Of a DNA stretch of 64,000 bases, positions 12,413 through 24,424 are shown piece by piece. The translations under genes were made by a program, and so were the position numbers. The first letter of the stretch is position 1; the number at the start of each line of letters is the position of its first letter. The DNA comes from Amphiura filiformis (lineage: Eukaryota; Echinodermata; Ophiuroidea; Amphilepidida; Amphiuridae): assembly GCF_039555335.1 (NCBI RefSeq), contig NC_092642.1:58197776-58261775 (forward strand). Reading direction: 5' to 3'. Under the pieces are notes generated by a model that saw only the letters and a program-made list of their open reading frames with translations, did no database searches and was not told the origin of the DNA.

Positions 12413-12602
12413 ACGCGGCCTGGGAAACAGGCACCCCCAGGCAAAGATCTTGTCCCGCAGTTACCCCCCCCTCCCCATAAAAAGAAAAAAAATCAAAAAG
12501 TTTCATGTCAATTTTGCGATTTCATGATTTGGGACTTCCAGAAATTCACTTTGCCTACCCCTCCCCCGAATATAAATCTGGTGCCACCACTGCGTAATAG
12601 TG
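12413..12602. mobile_element. Degenerate hAT-like miniature element
   Basis: It starts CAGTGGCGTCACGCGGCC, resembling the CAGTGGCGTAGCC ends of the other hAT-like copies, and has a CCACCACTG block near 12585-12592. If it extends to 12602, flanks GGTATGTT and CGTATGTT match at 7 of 8 bases. The interior carries the usual C/A-rich tracts. Less certain than the three copies with perfect duplications. Confidence 0.45.
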
Positions 12603-13295
12603 CGTATGTTTCGACTTCCGCTGCACGAGGAGTACCGGTATATTGTTAAATAGCTGCATGCGTTTGGCCATAGTTTCAGTAGTGTAGTGGGCATACTGTA
12701 TTTTTGTTGTTCTAGTTTAAAACATCGACGATTTCTCAAATTCGCTAAATATAGTCATTTCACGATTTCAACCTGTTCTGGGAATTACTACTGTGACTAC
12801 TATGACATACTGAAAAGTTACCTTAACTTAAAAAACTTATTCGTTGTTTCACATATTTAGTTCGTGCGGCAATGAGTCATTTGGCATTGTATTGTGCAAT
12901 GTAAACTTAAAAACAAAATGATGCAAAATTTAAACAAATAAATTACAAAATTACGAACATCCAGGAACGAAATGTGAAATTATAGAAATCTCCTTGTCTC
13001 ATTCAGATGGTTGCAAAACAAGTCTAGTGATGATAGCCATCATTGTTACTAGGCCTACTCTTATATTATTCATTTTGTTGCAAAAATTCAATGTAACTTA
13101 TACAATTAACATCAGTAAAGTTTTAACAAATCCTGTGCTAAATACAAAGTTATGTAAAAATGGCACCGTCAGTATACTTACATTTTTACCGTAAGAGTAT
13201 ATCACTCGTATGTATTATTATCGCAACAACAAAAATGTGTTAAAGACCCATTCAGTGATCATGGTGATCCCATAACCTATAATCGAATACAGATT

Positions 13296-13639
13296 ATTAA
13301 AAGGACTCATTTGCGTCTGACGTCATCCGCTCGCAATCAAACTCAGAAACACTGTCATAGCATGCCCTATGGTTAATTTTACACTTTTAAACATGCAAAA
13401 GTTAGGTCTTAATAATAGGAAACTTTCTTTCCTGAAGACACCATGTCAACAATAATTTTAGGAAAGTTGCTTTTGCCTTGTTAAAGTACCGTAATTTTTC
13501 GCAATTTTCTGCTATTCTGTTTTTCCGATTGAAGGAAAAAGATGAATTGACCTTCCTTTAACGCGCTACTTTAACCAATCAAGGGTCGAAGGGAGTTTGA
13601 TTGATAGTGACGTCATACGCAAAACCAGTCTTTTTTAAT
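13296..13639. mobile_element. Inverted-repeat miniature element
   Basis: Left end ATTAAAAGGACTCATTTGCG... TGACGTCAT...CAATCAAACTC is matched by the inverted right end GAGTTTGATTG...TGACGTCA...GCAAAACCAGTCTTTTTTAAT. Arms are about 45-50 bp. It is non-coding inside. Just upstream (13241-13258) lies a lone end AAGACCCATTCAGTGA of the TA-flanked element family found whole at 36660 and 40899. Confidence 0.65.
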
Positions 13640-14086
13640 TCTGTCTCAGATTATACCAATATACAAAGTATAGTTCTACACACCCTATGGAAGACATGAC
13701 CTTAATCTTTCACTCGGGTAGTCACTCATTCAGGTAACCCCATTTGAAATCTCTTCTATAGAGGGTGTACGGATTTCAACTGGAATAGCCCATTGCATTT
13801 CCTTTGTGTAACGACACTTTTACTTATTAAGTTTTTGTTAGTACTAAGTGAAGATTGTTCTTTGTCATACTAAATTTTGAATGTAATTAATTGGTGCTTT
13901 TTCGGTTCAGAAGAAACACTGGAAAATTGTAATATATAGTATAAAATGAAAGACCAGTGGTGTGAAATACATATTCATATTATATACATAAACAGTTCAA
14001 CTGGGTAAACTATAATGGTATATAGTTATTTTAAACATGTAATAGACTATAAGAGACCCTATTCTGGGTTCTGGGTTTCATATCTC
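13640..14086. other. Non-coding stretch
   Basis: No gene or clear repeat identified. Confidence 0.4.
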
Positions 14087-14272
14087 CAGTAGCGTAGCCA
14101 GGATGTTTTCAGAGGGGGGGGGGAGGGAGACAAAATTGTGTTAAAAAGTACAAAACGGGACTACAAAATCTTAAATATCAGGCCGCCAGCTTGTCCAAGG
14201 TGAGGACGGGCAAGGCTTCTCACACAGGTAGGAAACTGCTCCCCTTGCCCCTACCCCCTGGCTACGCCACTC
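14087..14272. mobile_element. hAT-like miniature element, duplication unclear
   Basis: Left end CAGTAGCGTAGCCAGG and right end CCTGGCTACGCCACT are inverted copies of the same terminus used at 6511, 24076 and 62867. The interior is G/C-run-rich as in the others. The flanks do not give a perfect 8-bp duplication. It lies about 340 bp downstream of the stop codon of the large YHYH gene. Confidence 0.55.
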
Positions 14273-14608
14273 TATCCCACAGAAAGTTTATATTATCAAT
14301 GCAGTACAAACTGTCAAAACGTACATCGTGTACATTACATATCCATTGCATAAGATTTCCTTATAATGTATCCCCGAATTTCGCCAATCTCACAAATTGA
14401 TTCGAAACATTCAACAATATCAATATTTGTTTTGATTTTTTGCAACACTAGCACGTATGGACATGATGGACGGACGTATTTAGTGTTCAAAACTTGTTAT
14501 GTGTGGAAAATAAACGTACCTTCAACTTAATTGACATTATACAATATATACACGATTGTTTCTCTGACGTATAATCGATTATGCAGCAAGATAATGACCC
14601 TTTTAATG

Positions 14609-17600
14609 TCAAATTATCCAATTAACCAACATTGCAAGTGCCGATAATACCAAAAGCCAGAGTGACACAAAATGGCCAGAAGCTTTGCAAAATGCTCTTT
14701 CTGACTCTGGCGTGGTACCATTTTTATTACATGCATATCTGCAACTGTCTTGAAATGGAGGTACAGTCGGCCTGCGATTATTTGCAGATTGTCTCTCAAT
14801 TTCTTGCGGTTTACCACGGAAACATCCTATTATATATGGAAAGTCTTTTGTCATGTAGTATCTGTATTGTCCATTGACGACACGACCGTGGCAAACATCC
14901 AAATCCTCGTTTTTGATGGGCGGATCACCGGGTCCGTAAATAGGGTAGCCATCTAATGCTATTCCAAAGATGTCATTTGGGTCATTTTAAAGCATTCTTC
15001 ATTTGGTATTTGGGTATAATAATATATACCGGAGTCACTGACTAATCCTTTGCAGAGATCAAACTCATCAGCTGCGATTTTGTTAACATCTTTACCATTG
15101 GCGTCATACGGGCTGAATATAGCAATTCCATTTGTAGCAAATCCGATGATTCCTGGTGATGGTAGGCATTCGGGTTTCACGCGATATTCCGGGATCGGAG
15201 GAATGTCACGACATACTCTTGTACTGACAGCCCCGCCCATTGTCCTGTTGCGTGATCGGGAATTCCATTGCTTACAAAGATGATCGAATCATCATCTTGA
15301 AGTATCTCCACAATTCCAATTTCTTCTGTTATTGGTTCAAAAATTTGTCTAGAGCTGAACTCCGATATTTCTGAATCTGTAACTCCTCTTGGTTCGGTGG
15401 GTTCTTCGTTAGGCCGTGTACTTTTCTTGCACGGAATTACATCACCAGTAGCGTCGATAATGATCTGGCCGTCACAGACAAACTCACAGACTTCAGAAAC
15501 AGGTATCTGCGGATCACCACGGAAGCACCCTATCACGTATGGAAAGTCCTCTGTCATATAATATCTGTATTGACCATTCACAAATTTACCATGGCAAGCG
15601 TCTAGATCAGCATTTGATATTTTAGTCTCGCCTTCTCCTGGTCCGTAAATAGGAAATCCGTCCAAAGCCACGCCATATATGGAGTTTGGATCGCGCCCAC
15701 GTCCTCCAAAATCAGGATCAAATGTTCCACATTTATCAGGCAATTGCGAATAGTAGTATCGACCTTCTGGATCAACAAGCCCTTGACATTTATCACCAAA
15801 GTCCTTTGTTTGATCCGCGAGATTGTCATCGAAATGACTGAAAATTGGAACACCATTGATGGCAAATCCAATGATTGAGTTTGCAGGAACACACTTTGGT
15901 TCAGTATTTATGACCGGATACCTGGGAAATGACATCTGATATGCTTGTTCTGATATGTCGTTTATCTGAGAAGTATCAACATTGTGATCTGGAATACCGT
16001 TGCTTATAAGGAGATATGAGTCGCCGCCGAAACCAGCGTAGATGGTGACGCTTCCAGGAGCAAGACCTGGTATGACTTTGGTCGTGTCTGACTTGAATAA
16101 CTTTATATCTGTTTCTGACAAACCATCAGAAGTGCTTGGAGGTTTGGTTTCTGACCGCATGGTCGTGGTTATTGGCGGCTGAGGTGGTGGGACAACGTCA
16201 AAATCATCTCTACAAGTGACGGCATTTGTGTCGGAATTTTTGTTACAAGCAAATCTACAAACCGACGATCGTGAAGGAGCCCCTTGTACGTCTTGCGGGG
16301 TTCCTCGAAAGCAACCTAAAATGTAAGGCCACTCATTATTCATGTAGTACCCATATCGCCCATTGAAATCAAACCTGCCGTGGCAAGCATCCAACTGTGT
16401 ATTGGGGTAATTCCAACCGGGACCGTAGATAGGAAAACCATCAAGTGCTACCCCGTAGATACCGTACGTGTCTTGCCCTCTAAACGTATCACATTGATCA
16501 GGTGTCTGTGCATAGTAATATACCCCTCCTGAACTTGTGCGGCCTTGGCAATTTGTTCCAAATTCCAGATTAAGATTATTCAGAAAATTGTCAAAAGGAC
16601 TGAAGATGGCAACACCATTCCTAGCAAAGCCAATGATCGATTGTGCTGGAAGACATGAAGTATAGGGGTTCATGATTGGGTTTTGTGGAAATCGAAAAGA
16701 AAAACTTTGTTGTCTTATCATGGTAGGGTTGTCAGCGTTAGGAATGTTTCCTACCGAGTGATCTGGAATGCCATTACTCACTAACATGTATGTATTGCTG
16801 CCGTCGTTGTTTGTGATAACACTGACATCTCCATTCAAAGATGAACCAGAAATAGGATAATATGTTTCCGATTGAAATCTACTGGCTTCGTAACTGTTCA
16901 AACCAGAACTCAATGGAGGTGGTATGGGCATTGTGGTCGTTATTGGCTGTTGAGAGCCGATAGGTGGGGGAACAGGAAAGTCGTTAATACATGTGAAGGT
17001 ATCTGAGAAGGAGTACCTGTTACAAGCAAACTTGCATATCTGTGATGGTGAAGGAGCTTCCTGGACATACTGCTTTGTACCTCTAAAGCAGCCTAAAATA
17101 TATGGCCACTCATCATTCATGTAGTACCCATATCGACCGTTTACCTCTTTTCCATGACATGCATCTAATTGTGCGTTGGTGTAACCCGAACCCGGTCCGT
17201 AGATCGGGAATCCGTCAAGCGCTACCCCATAGATTTCTCTCGAGTTATGGCCTCGATATCCTGGAGTATACGTACTACATTGATCAGGTGTTTGCGCGTA
17301 GTAATATATACCTACACTACTTGTGCGGCCCTGGCAATTTGTTCCAAAATCCAGGTTTAAATTGTTTAGGCTATTGTCAAATGGGCTAAAAATGGCAACA
17401 CCATTCGTAGTAAAACCGATGATGGACTGCGCTGGAAGACATGTCGGTTGAGCATTGATGGAAGGATTTTGTGGAAATCGTAGGGAAAAACTTTGCTGTG
17501 CTATTGGGTTCGGATTTTCGGCGTTAGGGATGTTTCCTACACCATGGTCAGGAATGCCATTACTCCGTAACGTGTACGTGCCGTCGTTATTTCTACCAAT

Positions 17601-20072
17601 GCTGACTTCGCCAAATATATTTGAACCGGGTATGGGAAAAATTCCCTCGGACTCAAACAAACTGGCTTCGTAGCTATTCAAACCAGAATTCGTTGGCAAA
17701 GGTGGCTGTATGGTGGTGGTTACTGGCTGCTGAGGTCTTACAAGTGGTGGGATAACGTCAAAATCGTCTCTACAAGTGACGGTATTTGAGACGGAATTTT
17801 TGTTACAAGCAAATCTACAAACCGACGATCGTGTAGGAGCTCCTTGTACATATTGCGGGGTTCCTCGAAAGCAGCCTAAAATGTAAGGCCATTCATCATT
17901 CATGTAGTATCCATATCGCCCATTGGAATCATACCTTCCATGGCAAGCATCCAACTGTGTATTGGGGTAATTCCAACCGGGACCGTAGATAGGAAAACCA
18001 TCAAGTGCTACCCCGTAGATACCGTACGTATCTTGCCCTCTAAACGTATCACATTGATCAGGTGTCTGTGCATAGTAATATATCCCTCCTGAACTTGTCC
18101 GGCCTTGGCAATCTGTTCCAAATTCCAGATTAAGATTATTCAGAAAATTGTCAAAAGGACTGAAGATGGCAACACCATTCCTAGCAAAGCCAATGATCGA
18201 TTGTGCTGGAAGACACGAAGCATAGGGGTTCATGATTGGGTTTTGTGGAAATCGAAGAGAAAAACTTTGTTGTCTTATCATGGTAGGGTTGTCAGCGTTA
18301 GGAATGTTTCCTACTGAATGATCTGGAATACCATTACTCACTAACATGTATGTATTGCTGCCGTCGTTGTTTGTGGTAACGCTGACATCTCCATTCAAAG
18401 ATGAACCAGAAATAGGATAATAATCTTTCGATTGAAATCTACTGGCTTCGTAACTGTTCAACCCAGAACTCAGTGGAGGTTGTGTCGGCATTGTGGTCGC
18501 TATTGGCTGTTGAGGTCCGATAGGTGGGGTAACAGGAAAGTCGTTAATACATGTGAAGGTATCTGAGAAGGAGTACCTGTTACAAGCAAACTTGCATATC
18601 TGTGATGGTGAAGGAGCTCCCTGGACATACTGCTTTGTACCTCTAAAGCAACCTAAAATATATGGCCACTCATCATTCATGTAGTACCCATATCGACCGT
18701 TTACCTCTTTTCCATGACATGCATCTAATTGTGCGTTGGTGTAACCTGAACCCGGTCCGTAGATTGGGAATCCGTCAAGCGCTACCCCGTAGATTTCTGA
18801 TGAGACATGTCCTCGATATCCTGGAATATACGTACTACACTGATCGGGTGTTTGCGCATAGTAATATATCCCTCTACTACTTGTGCGGCCCTGGCAATTC
18901 GTTCCAAAATCCAGGTTTAAATTGTTCAGACTATTGTCAAAAGAGCTAAATATGGCAACACCATTCGTAGTAAAACCAATGATAGACTGCGCTGGAAGAC
19001 ATGTCGGTTGAGCATTGATTGAAGGATTTTGTGGAAACCGTAGGGTAAAACTTTGCTGTGCTATTGGGTTCGGATTTTCGGCGCTAGGGATGTTTCCTAC
19101 ACCATGGTCAGGAATGCCATTACTCCGTAACGTGTACGTGCCGTCGTTATTTCTACCAATGCTGACTTCGCCATAAAGATTTGAACCAGGTATAGGATAA
19201 GTTCCTTCCGAGTCAAACAAACTGACTTCGTAGATAGTCCAACCAGAACTCAGTGGAGGTGGTCGAGTGGTGGGCATATTTGGAATTGTAGGTGGGTTTA
19301 CACCATTGCATGGGTAAGTTGCTGATAATGTGCCGTCACTACATAGATACCGACAGATTCCTGAAGAAGGTTGCGCACCTGTGACTGTCTTTGGTGTCCC
19401 ACGAAAACAACCCAATACGTACGGCCATTCATCGGTCATATAATATCGATATTGACCGTCAACATATTTACCATGGCATTCGTCTAGTTCAGCGTTTGTT
19501 ATTTTATCTATTCCTTCTCCTGGTCCGTATATTGGAAATCCGTCGATGGCAACCCCGTATATTCTACTTGGATCATGTTGACGAAAACCAGGAGTAAATG
19601 TACTGCATTCATCTGGTAGCTGTGCGTAGTAGTATATACCTCCATACATTGTCCGTCCTTGGCAAGCACCATCATGAATGCTAATATCGTTGCCACTTGA
19701 ATCAAATGGGCTGTAAATAGCAACACCATTTGTGGCAAATCCGATGAGACTCGCAGCCGGCAAGCACAAAGGTTGGGGAAGAATCCCGGGAAAATTTTGT
19801 GGGTCACCAGGAAGTTTCGCTCTAAATGATTGTTCCAATATTGGATACTGGTTTCTAGTGCCAACCGCATGATCTGGGATGCCATTGCTTATAAGCGTAT
19901 GTGATCCATCCCCATTTGTACCAACTAGTATGTCACCGACAAGGTCAGGATTATCAGGAATGACTGGAAGCTCCTCAGATTCAAACCATCCCTGCTCTGA
20001 ACTCGTCAAACCTGCAGTGAGTTGAGAGCTTGAAAGAACACAAAATGTGACGTAGGTTATGGCGGCTATCAT
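14609..20072 (-). CDS. Seven-YHYH-domain surface protein with GPI-like tail; two one-base frame breaks in domain 7
   Basis: The start is the ATG at 20072, where a classical signal peptide begins (MIAAITYV...); an upstream in-frame extension lacks one. Seven YHYH-type domains of about 235-260 aa follow, each with SNGIPDH, GFATNGVAIFSPFD-type, YGVALDGFPIYGPG, DACHGK, GQYRYYMTDEWPYVLGCFRG-type and C-x3-C elements. Approximate starts are 19985, 19240, 18465, 17680, 16905, 16120 and 15375. Pro/Thr-rich linkers separate them. The open frame stops at 15177 inside domain 7; the other two thirds of the domain continue in the other frames at 15240-14959 and 14902-14609, reaching NGTTPES, a Cys, and a hydrophobic C-terminus without basic tail (GPI-like). 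The breaks fall in CCC (15191-15193) and AAAA (14985-14988) runs, minus strand. If intact the protein would be about 1820 aa. Domain function is not established; anchoring to the cell surface is inferred. Coding exon is uninterrupted by introns. Confidence 0.85.
16190..17690 (-). repeat. Intragenic 1560-bp tandem unit, copy encoding domains 4-5
   Basis: This segment matches 17750-19250 at a constant offset of exactly 1560 bp (520 codons), with no frame-changing indels. The copies differ by scattered substitutions. Domains 2 and 4 are nearly identical to each other, as are 3 and 5, while 1, 6 and 7 are divergent, so a two-domain block was duplicated in tandem. Confidence 0.9.
17750..19250 (-). 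repeat. Intragenic 1560-bp tandem unit, copy encoding domains 2-3
   Basis: Partner of 16190-17690. Example of the register: the block beginning 'tcgttaatacatgtgaagg' occurs at 16981 and 18541. Confidence 0.9.
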
Positions 20073-20116
20073 GATGGAGTCTGTATTGTAACATTGGTCA
20101 CTGTTGGTGCGTCGTT

Positions 20117-20150
20117 CAGATCTGCCAATATAATACAGAAACAAGAAACG
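20117..20150 (-). other. Probable 3' splice site in the 5'UTR of the seven-domain gene
   Basis: On the minus strand a pyrimidine-rich tract (GTTTCTTGTTTCTGTATTAT) ends in TTGGCAG at about 20120, some 47 bases before the ATG. Analogous acceptors precede the other YHYH genes, which suggests a leader intron. The donor exon was not located. Confidence 0.4.
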
Positions 20151-20238
20151 ATCAGTGAGGTGTAATACCTAGTCCTACAATATCATTCTATTCCATCCAG
20201 TCAGTTTTTTAAACATTTACTTTTGTTATTTGAAGTCA

Positions 20239-20908
20239 TTAAGGGATCTGGAATGAGCGTTTTGCGCGTTTCGACAGTATTTTTTGTGGGACATGAGAGC
20301 ACATCAGACATATCGAATTGCATTCTGAATACAAAGAAAGAATGTCTTTCTGATATCAAATATTTTTCATTTTTGACATTTACGATATAATAAAATTTTA
20401 TGACAAATTATTAAAATTGATATTTTTCACATTTTGATATAACAGTCCTCGAAGTAAATTTTATAAATCTAATGACATATTCTTAAAGTGTATGTAGCTG
20501 GGAGGAAAAGCCGACGATCAATTGAAATTTTGACCTTTCATATTGAAGATATGGATTGTTTTTCCTCCAAAAGACCTAATTTTTTTGGGTGTTTTGGGGA
20601 AAAAAATCCATATCTTCAATACGAAAGGTCAAAATTTTCAATTGATCGTCGGCTTTTCATCCCACCTACATACACTTTAGGTATAAATCATCAGATTTAT
20701 AAAGTTTACTTCGAGTACTGTGAAATATCAAAAATATCAATTGTTAATCATTTGCCATAAAATGTGTATTAAATTGCGAATTAAAAAAAAACAAAATTAT
20801 TTGATATCAGAAGGACATTCTTCGTATTCAGAATACAATTCGATATGTCTGATGTGCTCTAATGTCCCACAATAAATACTGTCCAAACGTTCATACCCCA
20901 CCCCTTAA
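20239..20908. mobile_element. Palindromic TTAA-flanked miniature element, copy 2
   Basis: It begins TTAAGGG (20239) and ends CCCTTAA (20908). Long inverted arms carry GTGGGACATGAGAGC, CATCAGACATATCGAATTG and, nearer the centre, GTCAAAATTT/ATTGATCGTCGGCTTTTC. Nearly the entire 670 bp folds back on itself. It is homologous to 1277-1891. It sits about 165 bp upstream of the start codon of the seven-domain YHYH gene, so it may overlap that gene's leader intron or promoter. Confidence 0.75.
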
Positions 20909-21845
20909 GTCCGGGCTTTTTCCAGTATCATTATAGTTATGTGCGGTTTTGTTAATATGAAAATACCTTATATTGTGCTTTAAATAAAGTTTAATGATAA
21001 TGAAGTATGAAGATAACAAGTTTGCTGCATATATTGTGCCATGTAAATAGGGAATATAACATCTTAGAACAGCAATTGTGTATTAATGTAAAACTCATAT
21101 AAATGTTATGTACTATATACTGGATGCATCTAAAACAAGGTGTTTTTTTTTGAGACGGAGAAATAAAGTTGAACTACGTGCGAACTTAATTATCACCGGA
21201 CTGATACCCTATAACAACTATGCTAATGAGTCAGATGGAGAAGAGGGTGTATATAATTACATATTTGGGGGTCAAAGGGCTACTTCTGGTCCGAGGTAAC
21301 ATACTTTTAAAATGCTGCTCCTGCAACAAACAACATAGGAGGGTGACACCATGCACTTGCATTGACATTAGCCAGTGTCTATAGGGTGTTCACAGATTTG
21401 GGGTCAAGTGTCATTAAGGGGTAGTTGGTTCAGGTTAGGTTTCCAGTGGTATAAAACTCTCAACGTTTTTGAAAACAGTGGGGGATGAGGCTGTGGATAC
21501 TGTACATTGATATTCGCCTATGCATATAATATGGACTGCCCACAAATTTGCCCATGTACCTTTAGGGTTAAAGGTCAAAACGAATGTCTTTGCGGTCGAA
21601 TGGCCACTCCACTTCTTGTTTTGTTTTTATATTAGCAATAGAGTACGCACTCTCGAATGCATTTAATGCTGATTACAGTGAATTTCACATGTCAGCTAAA
21701 CGGAGACGGTCCACGGTTGGAATGTTAAAGTTTCATCAAAACGTTTGCGTTTGCCGGCACACATACGCCTAATCCCCATCCACACCACCCTTACCACTTG
21801 AGAATCAAGTTTCGGGTGCATAATAATGACACTTGATCACAATTA
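20909..21845. other. Non-coding stretch
   Basis: No credible gene. Frames of 61-63 codons lack any recognisable features. Confidence 0.4.
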
Positions 21846-22334
21846 CTCGGGGAGCTAGGACCACTTTCTGTGCACCCCCACAGGACCAAACCAAACCAAC
21901 TTTTTTAGGTTCCTGAGCAAAATAGGTCAAGTAGGCTCTACCATTGAGGCCTATTGACCTTGACCTATTTTGCTGTGTTACCTAGGTAACGAAACATCCA
22001 AGATGGTGCAATCCTATCCTTATTAGATTTGTTTCATCAAAACGAACATGTTGACACCTCTTTTGGCAAAATCGGAGCACGTTAATGTTTTCGACCCCCA
22101 TATAGGCAAAAACGTGACCTTTGACCTTTTTGGTTATAACTCAAGAACGGTACATCCTAGATTTTTTGAAAATTTGACCCTATGCAAAGTTCGATGACCT
22201 TTTACCCCCCTTGGGGCCAGTTTATATTTTTGGGAACATCCTGATTATGTTTTGGGGTCATCTCAGGAACCTTAAAAAAGTTGGTTTGGTTTGGTCCTGT
22301 GGGGGTGCACAGAAAGTGGTCCTAGCTCTCCGAG
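21846..22334. mobile_element. Inverted-repeat element with about 73-bp arms and a DR1 motif
   Basis: The left arm (21846-21918: CTCGG..GGACCACTTTCTGTGCACC..CCAAACCAACTTTTTTAGG) is mirrored at 22262-22334. The interior has a 'gtgacctttgacctttttgg ttataactcaagaac' segment shared with the element at 61390-62348. TGACCTTTGACCT at 22125-22137 is a perfect direct-repeat-1 nuclear-receptor-type half-site pair. Non-coding. Confidence 0.7.
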
Positions 22335-23073
22335 TGAAAGTGGTTTAAGGCATTACATTGTACCTTTGTACAAATTCATACTGGCAATAAATTTAGTTTT
22401 GTAATTTGAGGGAAATGGGCCAAAAAACGTGCGCACAAGTCTAAGCACTCAAAAGAGTTAATGTTAATATTTTATGTTATTTTTGAAAATAATTGGTTAT
22501 GAAAAGTTTAGAAAATGTATTTTCTAAATTAAAATGCTTAACTAGTTTTGTGCAAATCTTTTGGCTTGATTGTCACAGCATACGAGAAACACCCTAAAAC
22601 GCATGTTTTGAAAATAATTGGTTATGAAAAGTTAAGAAGAAATAATAGACCAAATATTATTTATTTGATTTAAGGATTGGGATTAAGCTATCTTTGATTT
22701 GGCAAAACAGGATAATATTTTAACCCCCCTCAAAACAAATAGTGCTGTGCATATTTCTGGGCTGTGTGTATTGTGGTGGTTAAAGGCCGGGCGCGCGTGG
22801 TAGTTATTTCGTTTATGACCAATGATATGCATCGTTACGTTAAACGTTACAAAGTAGGCTATACATTCGAAACCATTGGCTAAAATAAATTACAAATTCA
22901 TACAAGTATTACACAAGGTGGACATGTTACCTGCCTCGACTTGAAGACATTTTGCTTGTCGTTTTTTTATTAAAATATCACTGAATGTATTGTGTAGTGC
23001 TATACAAAATAAAAGCAATTTTATTTTCATTAGAATAACTTATTTTGAAATATTAATTATAAGAGTGAAGGCC
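22335..23073. other. Non-coding stretch with a small direct repeat
   Basis: The segment 'tttgaaaataattggttatgaaaagtt' occurs near 22483 and near 22608. No gene was identified. Confidence 0.45.
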
Positions 23074-23410
23074 CGGAGGGGGGGGGGGGGTCACTCCAAT
23101 TGTGGCCTGTACACCATCCGCGATATTAAGCAACTTTTGAAAAGCACCCTAAACAAGGATATAACCCTTGGCTAAAACGATACCCTAAACAGTTAACACG
23201 CGCCTGTTTTCACACCCTAAACAGGGATTTTATTTCATACCCTAAATTTGATTTCCGCGTATTAGCAATTGCAATTTTACTACCCTTTATTTCCAATTTT
23301 TCATGTTTTTGACACCCTAAACACGATACGCGGGTATCGAGCCTGCCCACGAAAAACTACCCTTTTTACGCGGTTTTATTATCGCGGATGGTGTACAGGC
23401 CACAATGGGA
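23074..23410 (+). mobile_element. Miniature element with CACTCC-ATTGTGGCC ends, copy 1
   Basis: The left TIR contains ATTGTGGCCTGTACACC and CATCCGCGATA, the right is its inverted copy (TATCGCGGATGGTGTACAGG). The interior repeats ACCCTAAACA-like words. Same element in the same orientation at 57824-58163. The right end is truncated after CCACAATGGGA relative to that copy. Confidence 0.75.
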
Positions 23411-24075
23411 GAAGGAAGAATACATAATAACGGTGCAACTTTAGGATCGGCTTCGATACGCCCTCGAATTATTTTGTATTATTATTTTTCATCAAGAATA
23501 ATAACATAAACTTCTAAACCAATTCCTTGTACAAGATTATCTTTCAAATTTCGAATGTATTTCAACAATGTATGGCATAATAAGGCCAAAAAAAACCAAG
23601 TTTGTTTCCTGTAGCGCGCGAATTTCGTTTTTGACGGCTTTTGTGCGAATTTAAATTTTTTTTCACTTACAAAGAAAAAAAGAAAAAAAAACCCCAGAAA
23701 AATCGCACAAAAATAATATAAAACACTACGGGAGTAAACATTTACACATTACACAACAAACGAGCATAGTAAAAAACTACTGCAGGTTGAAAGTGGGTCA
23801 TAAATATTCTTGAATATGAAGAAATATGATTTCCCATTCTAATTTGCAGCGATAAGGGTATTTTAATTTCCATTAAAGACATGGATAAAAAAACACCGCA
23901 TTTCGCATTTGACTTTTTGGACCTGCTACAGGAAACAAACATGTTTTTTTTGTGCCTAATAATGAATCGCGCAAACATACTAAAATACATTGTAACACAA
24001 AACCGGATATTTATTTGGACAATTTGGACGTATTTTCCAACACAAAAATCTATGATAAGAATTCATCTAAACAAC
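23411..24075. other. Non-coding stretch
   Basis: AT-rich, with A runs at about 23650-23700. No gene recognised. Confidence 0.4.
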
Positions 24076-24255
24076 CAGAGGTGTAGCCGGGGGGAGTGGT
24101 AGTGAGAGCTGGCGGGATTGCCCCCCTCCCAGCCGAAAGTTTTCAGGGATAAAATGGGGACGGCCACCGGCTCCGCCAGCCTACGCCCCTGATTTTCTGG
24201 GGACGGAAATTTGGCTTTGCCCCTCACACATTTAAAAATCCTGGCTACGCTACTG
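24076..24255. mobile_element. hAT-like miniature element, perfect 8-bp target duplication
   Basis: Ends CAGAGGTGTAGCCGG and CCTGGCTACGCTACTG are inverted. The flanks TAAACAAC (24068-24075 and 24256-24263) are identical, giving a perfect 8-bp duplication. 180 bp, non-coding. Inserted just downstream of the weak exon candidate 24310-24424. Confidence 0.8.
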
Positions 24256-24309
24256 TAAACAACACTGAAGGACAAAGCGGAGATAGAAGACAAGTTACCG
24301 GTATAGCAC

Positions 24310-24424
24310 CTTGCAAATCACACATAGCATGATAGTATCGAAATGATTGGTACCCACCAGCTTTGTTGTCTAATGAAATTCCTGCTTCTTCTACATTATT
24401 CAACATTGGATCCTCTTGCAATGA
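24310..24424 (-). CDS. Weak candidate exon, unknown product
   Basis: On the minus strand an open segment of 38 codons with coding-like composition (contains GGYQSFRYYHAMCD) lies between a possible acceptor (ACTCTAG|TC) and a possible donor (TGCAAG|GTGCTA). The acceptor lacks a good pyrimidine tract and no flanking exon was found. A segment at about 34440-34600 (minus) shows a loosely similar DGGYQLFGRH stretch. It could be a pseudo-exon. Confidence 0.2.

Noticed and set aside
12994..13194. Hydrophobic plus-strand frame near 13.1 kb as a membrane protein exon
   Set aside because: Composition follows from AT-rich codons; no splice sites or similarity support it.
20073..20144. Upstream extension of the seven-domain frame to 20144
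   Set aside because: It begins at a TTG, lacks a signal peptide, and crosses a probable splice acceptor. The ATG at 20072 starts a classical signal peptide.
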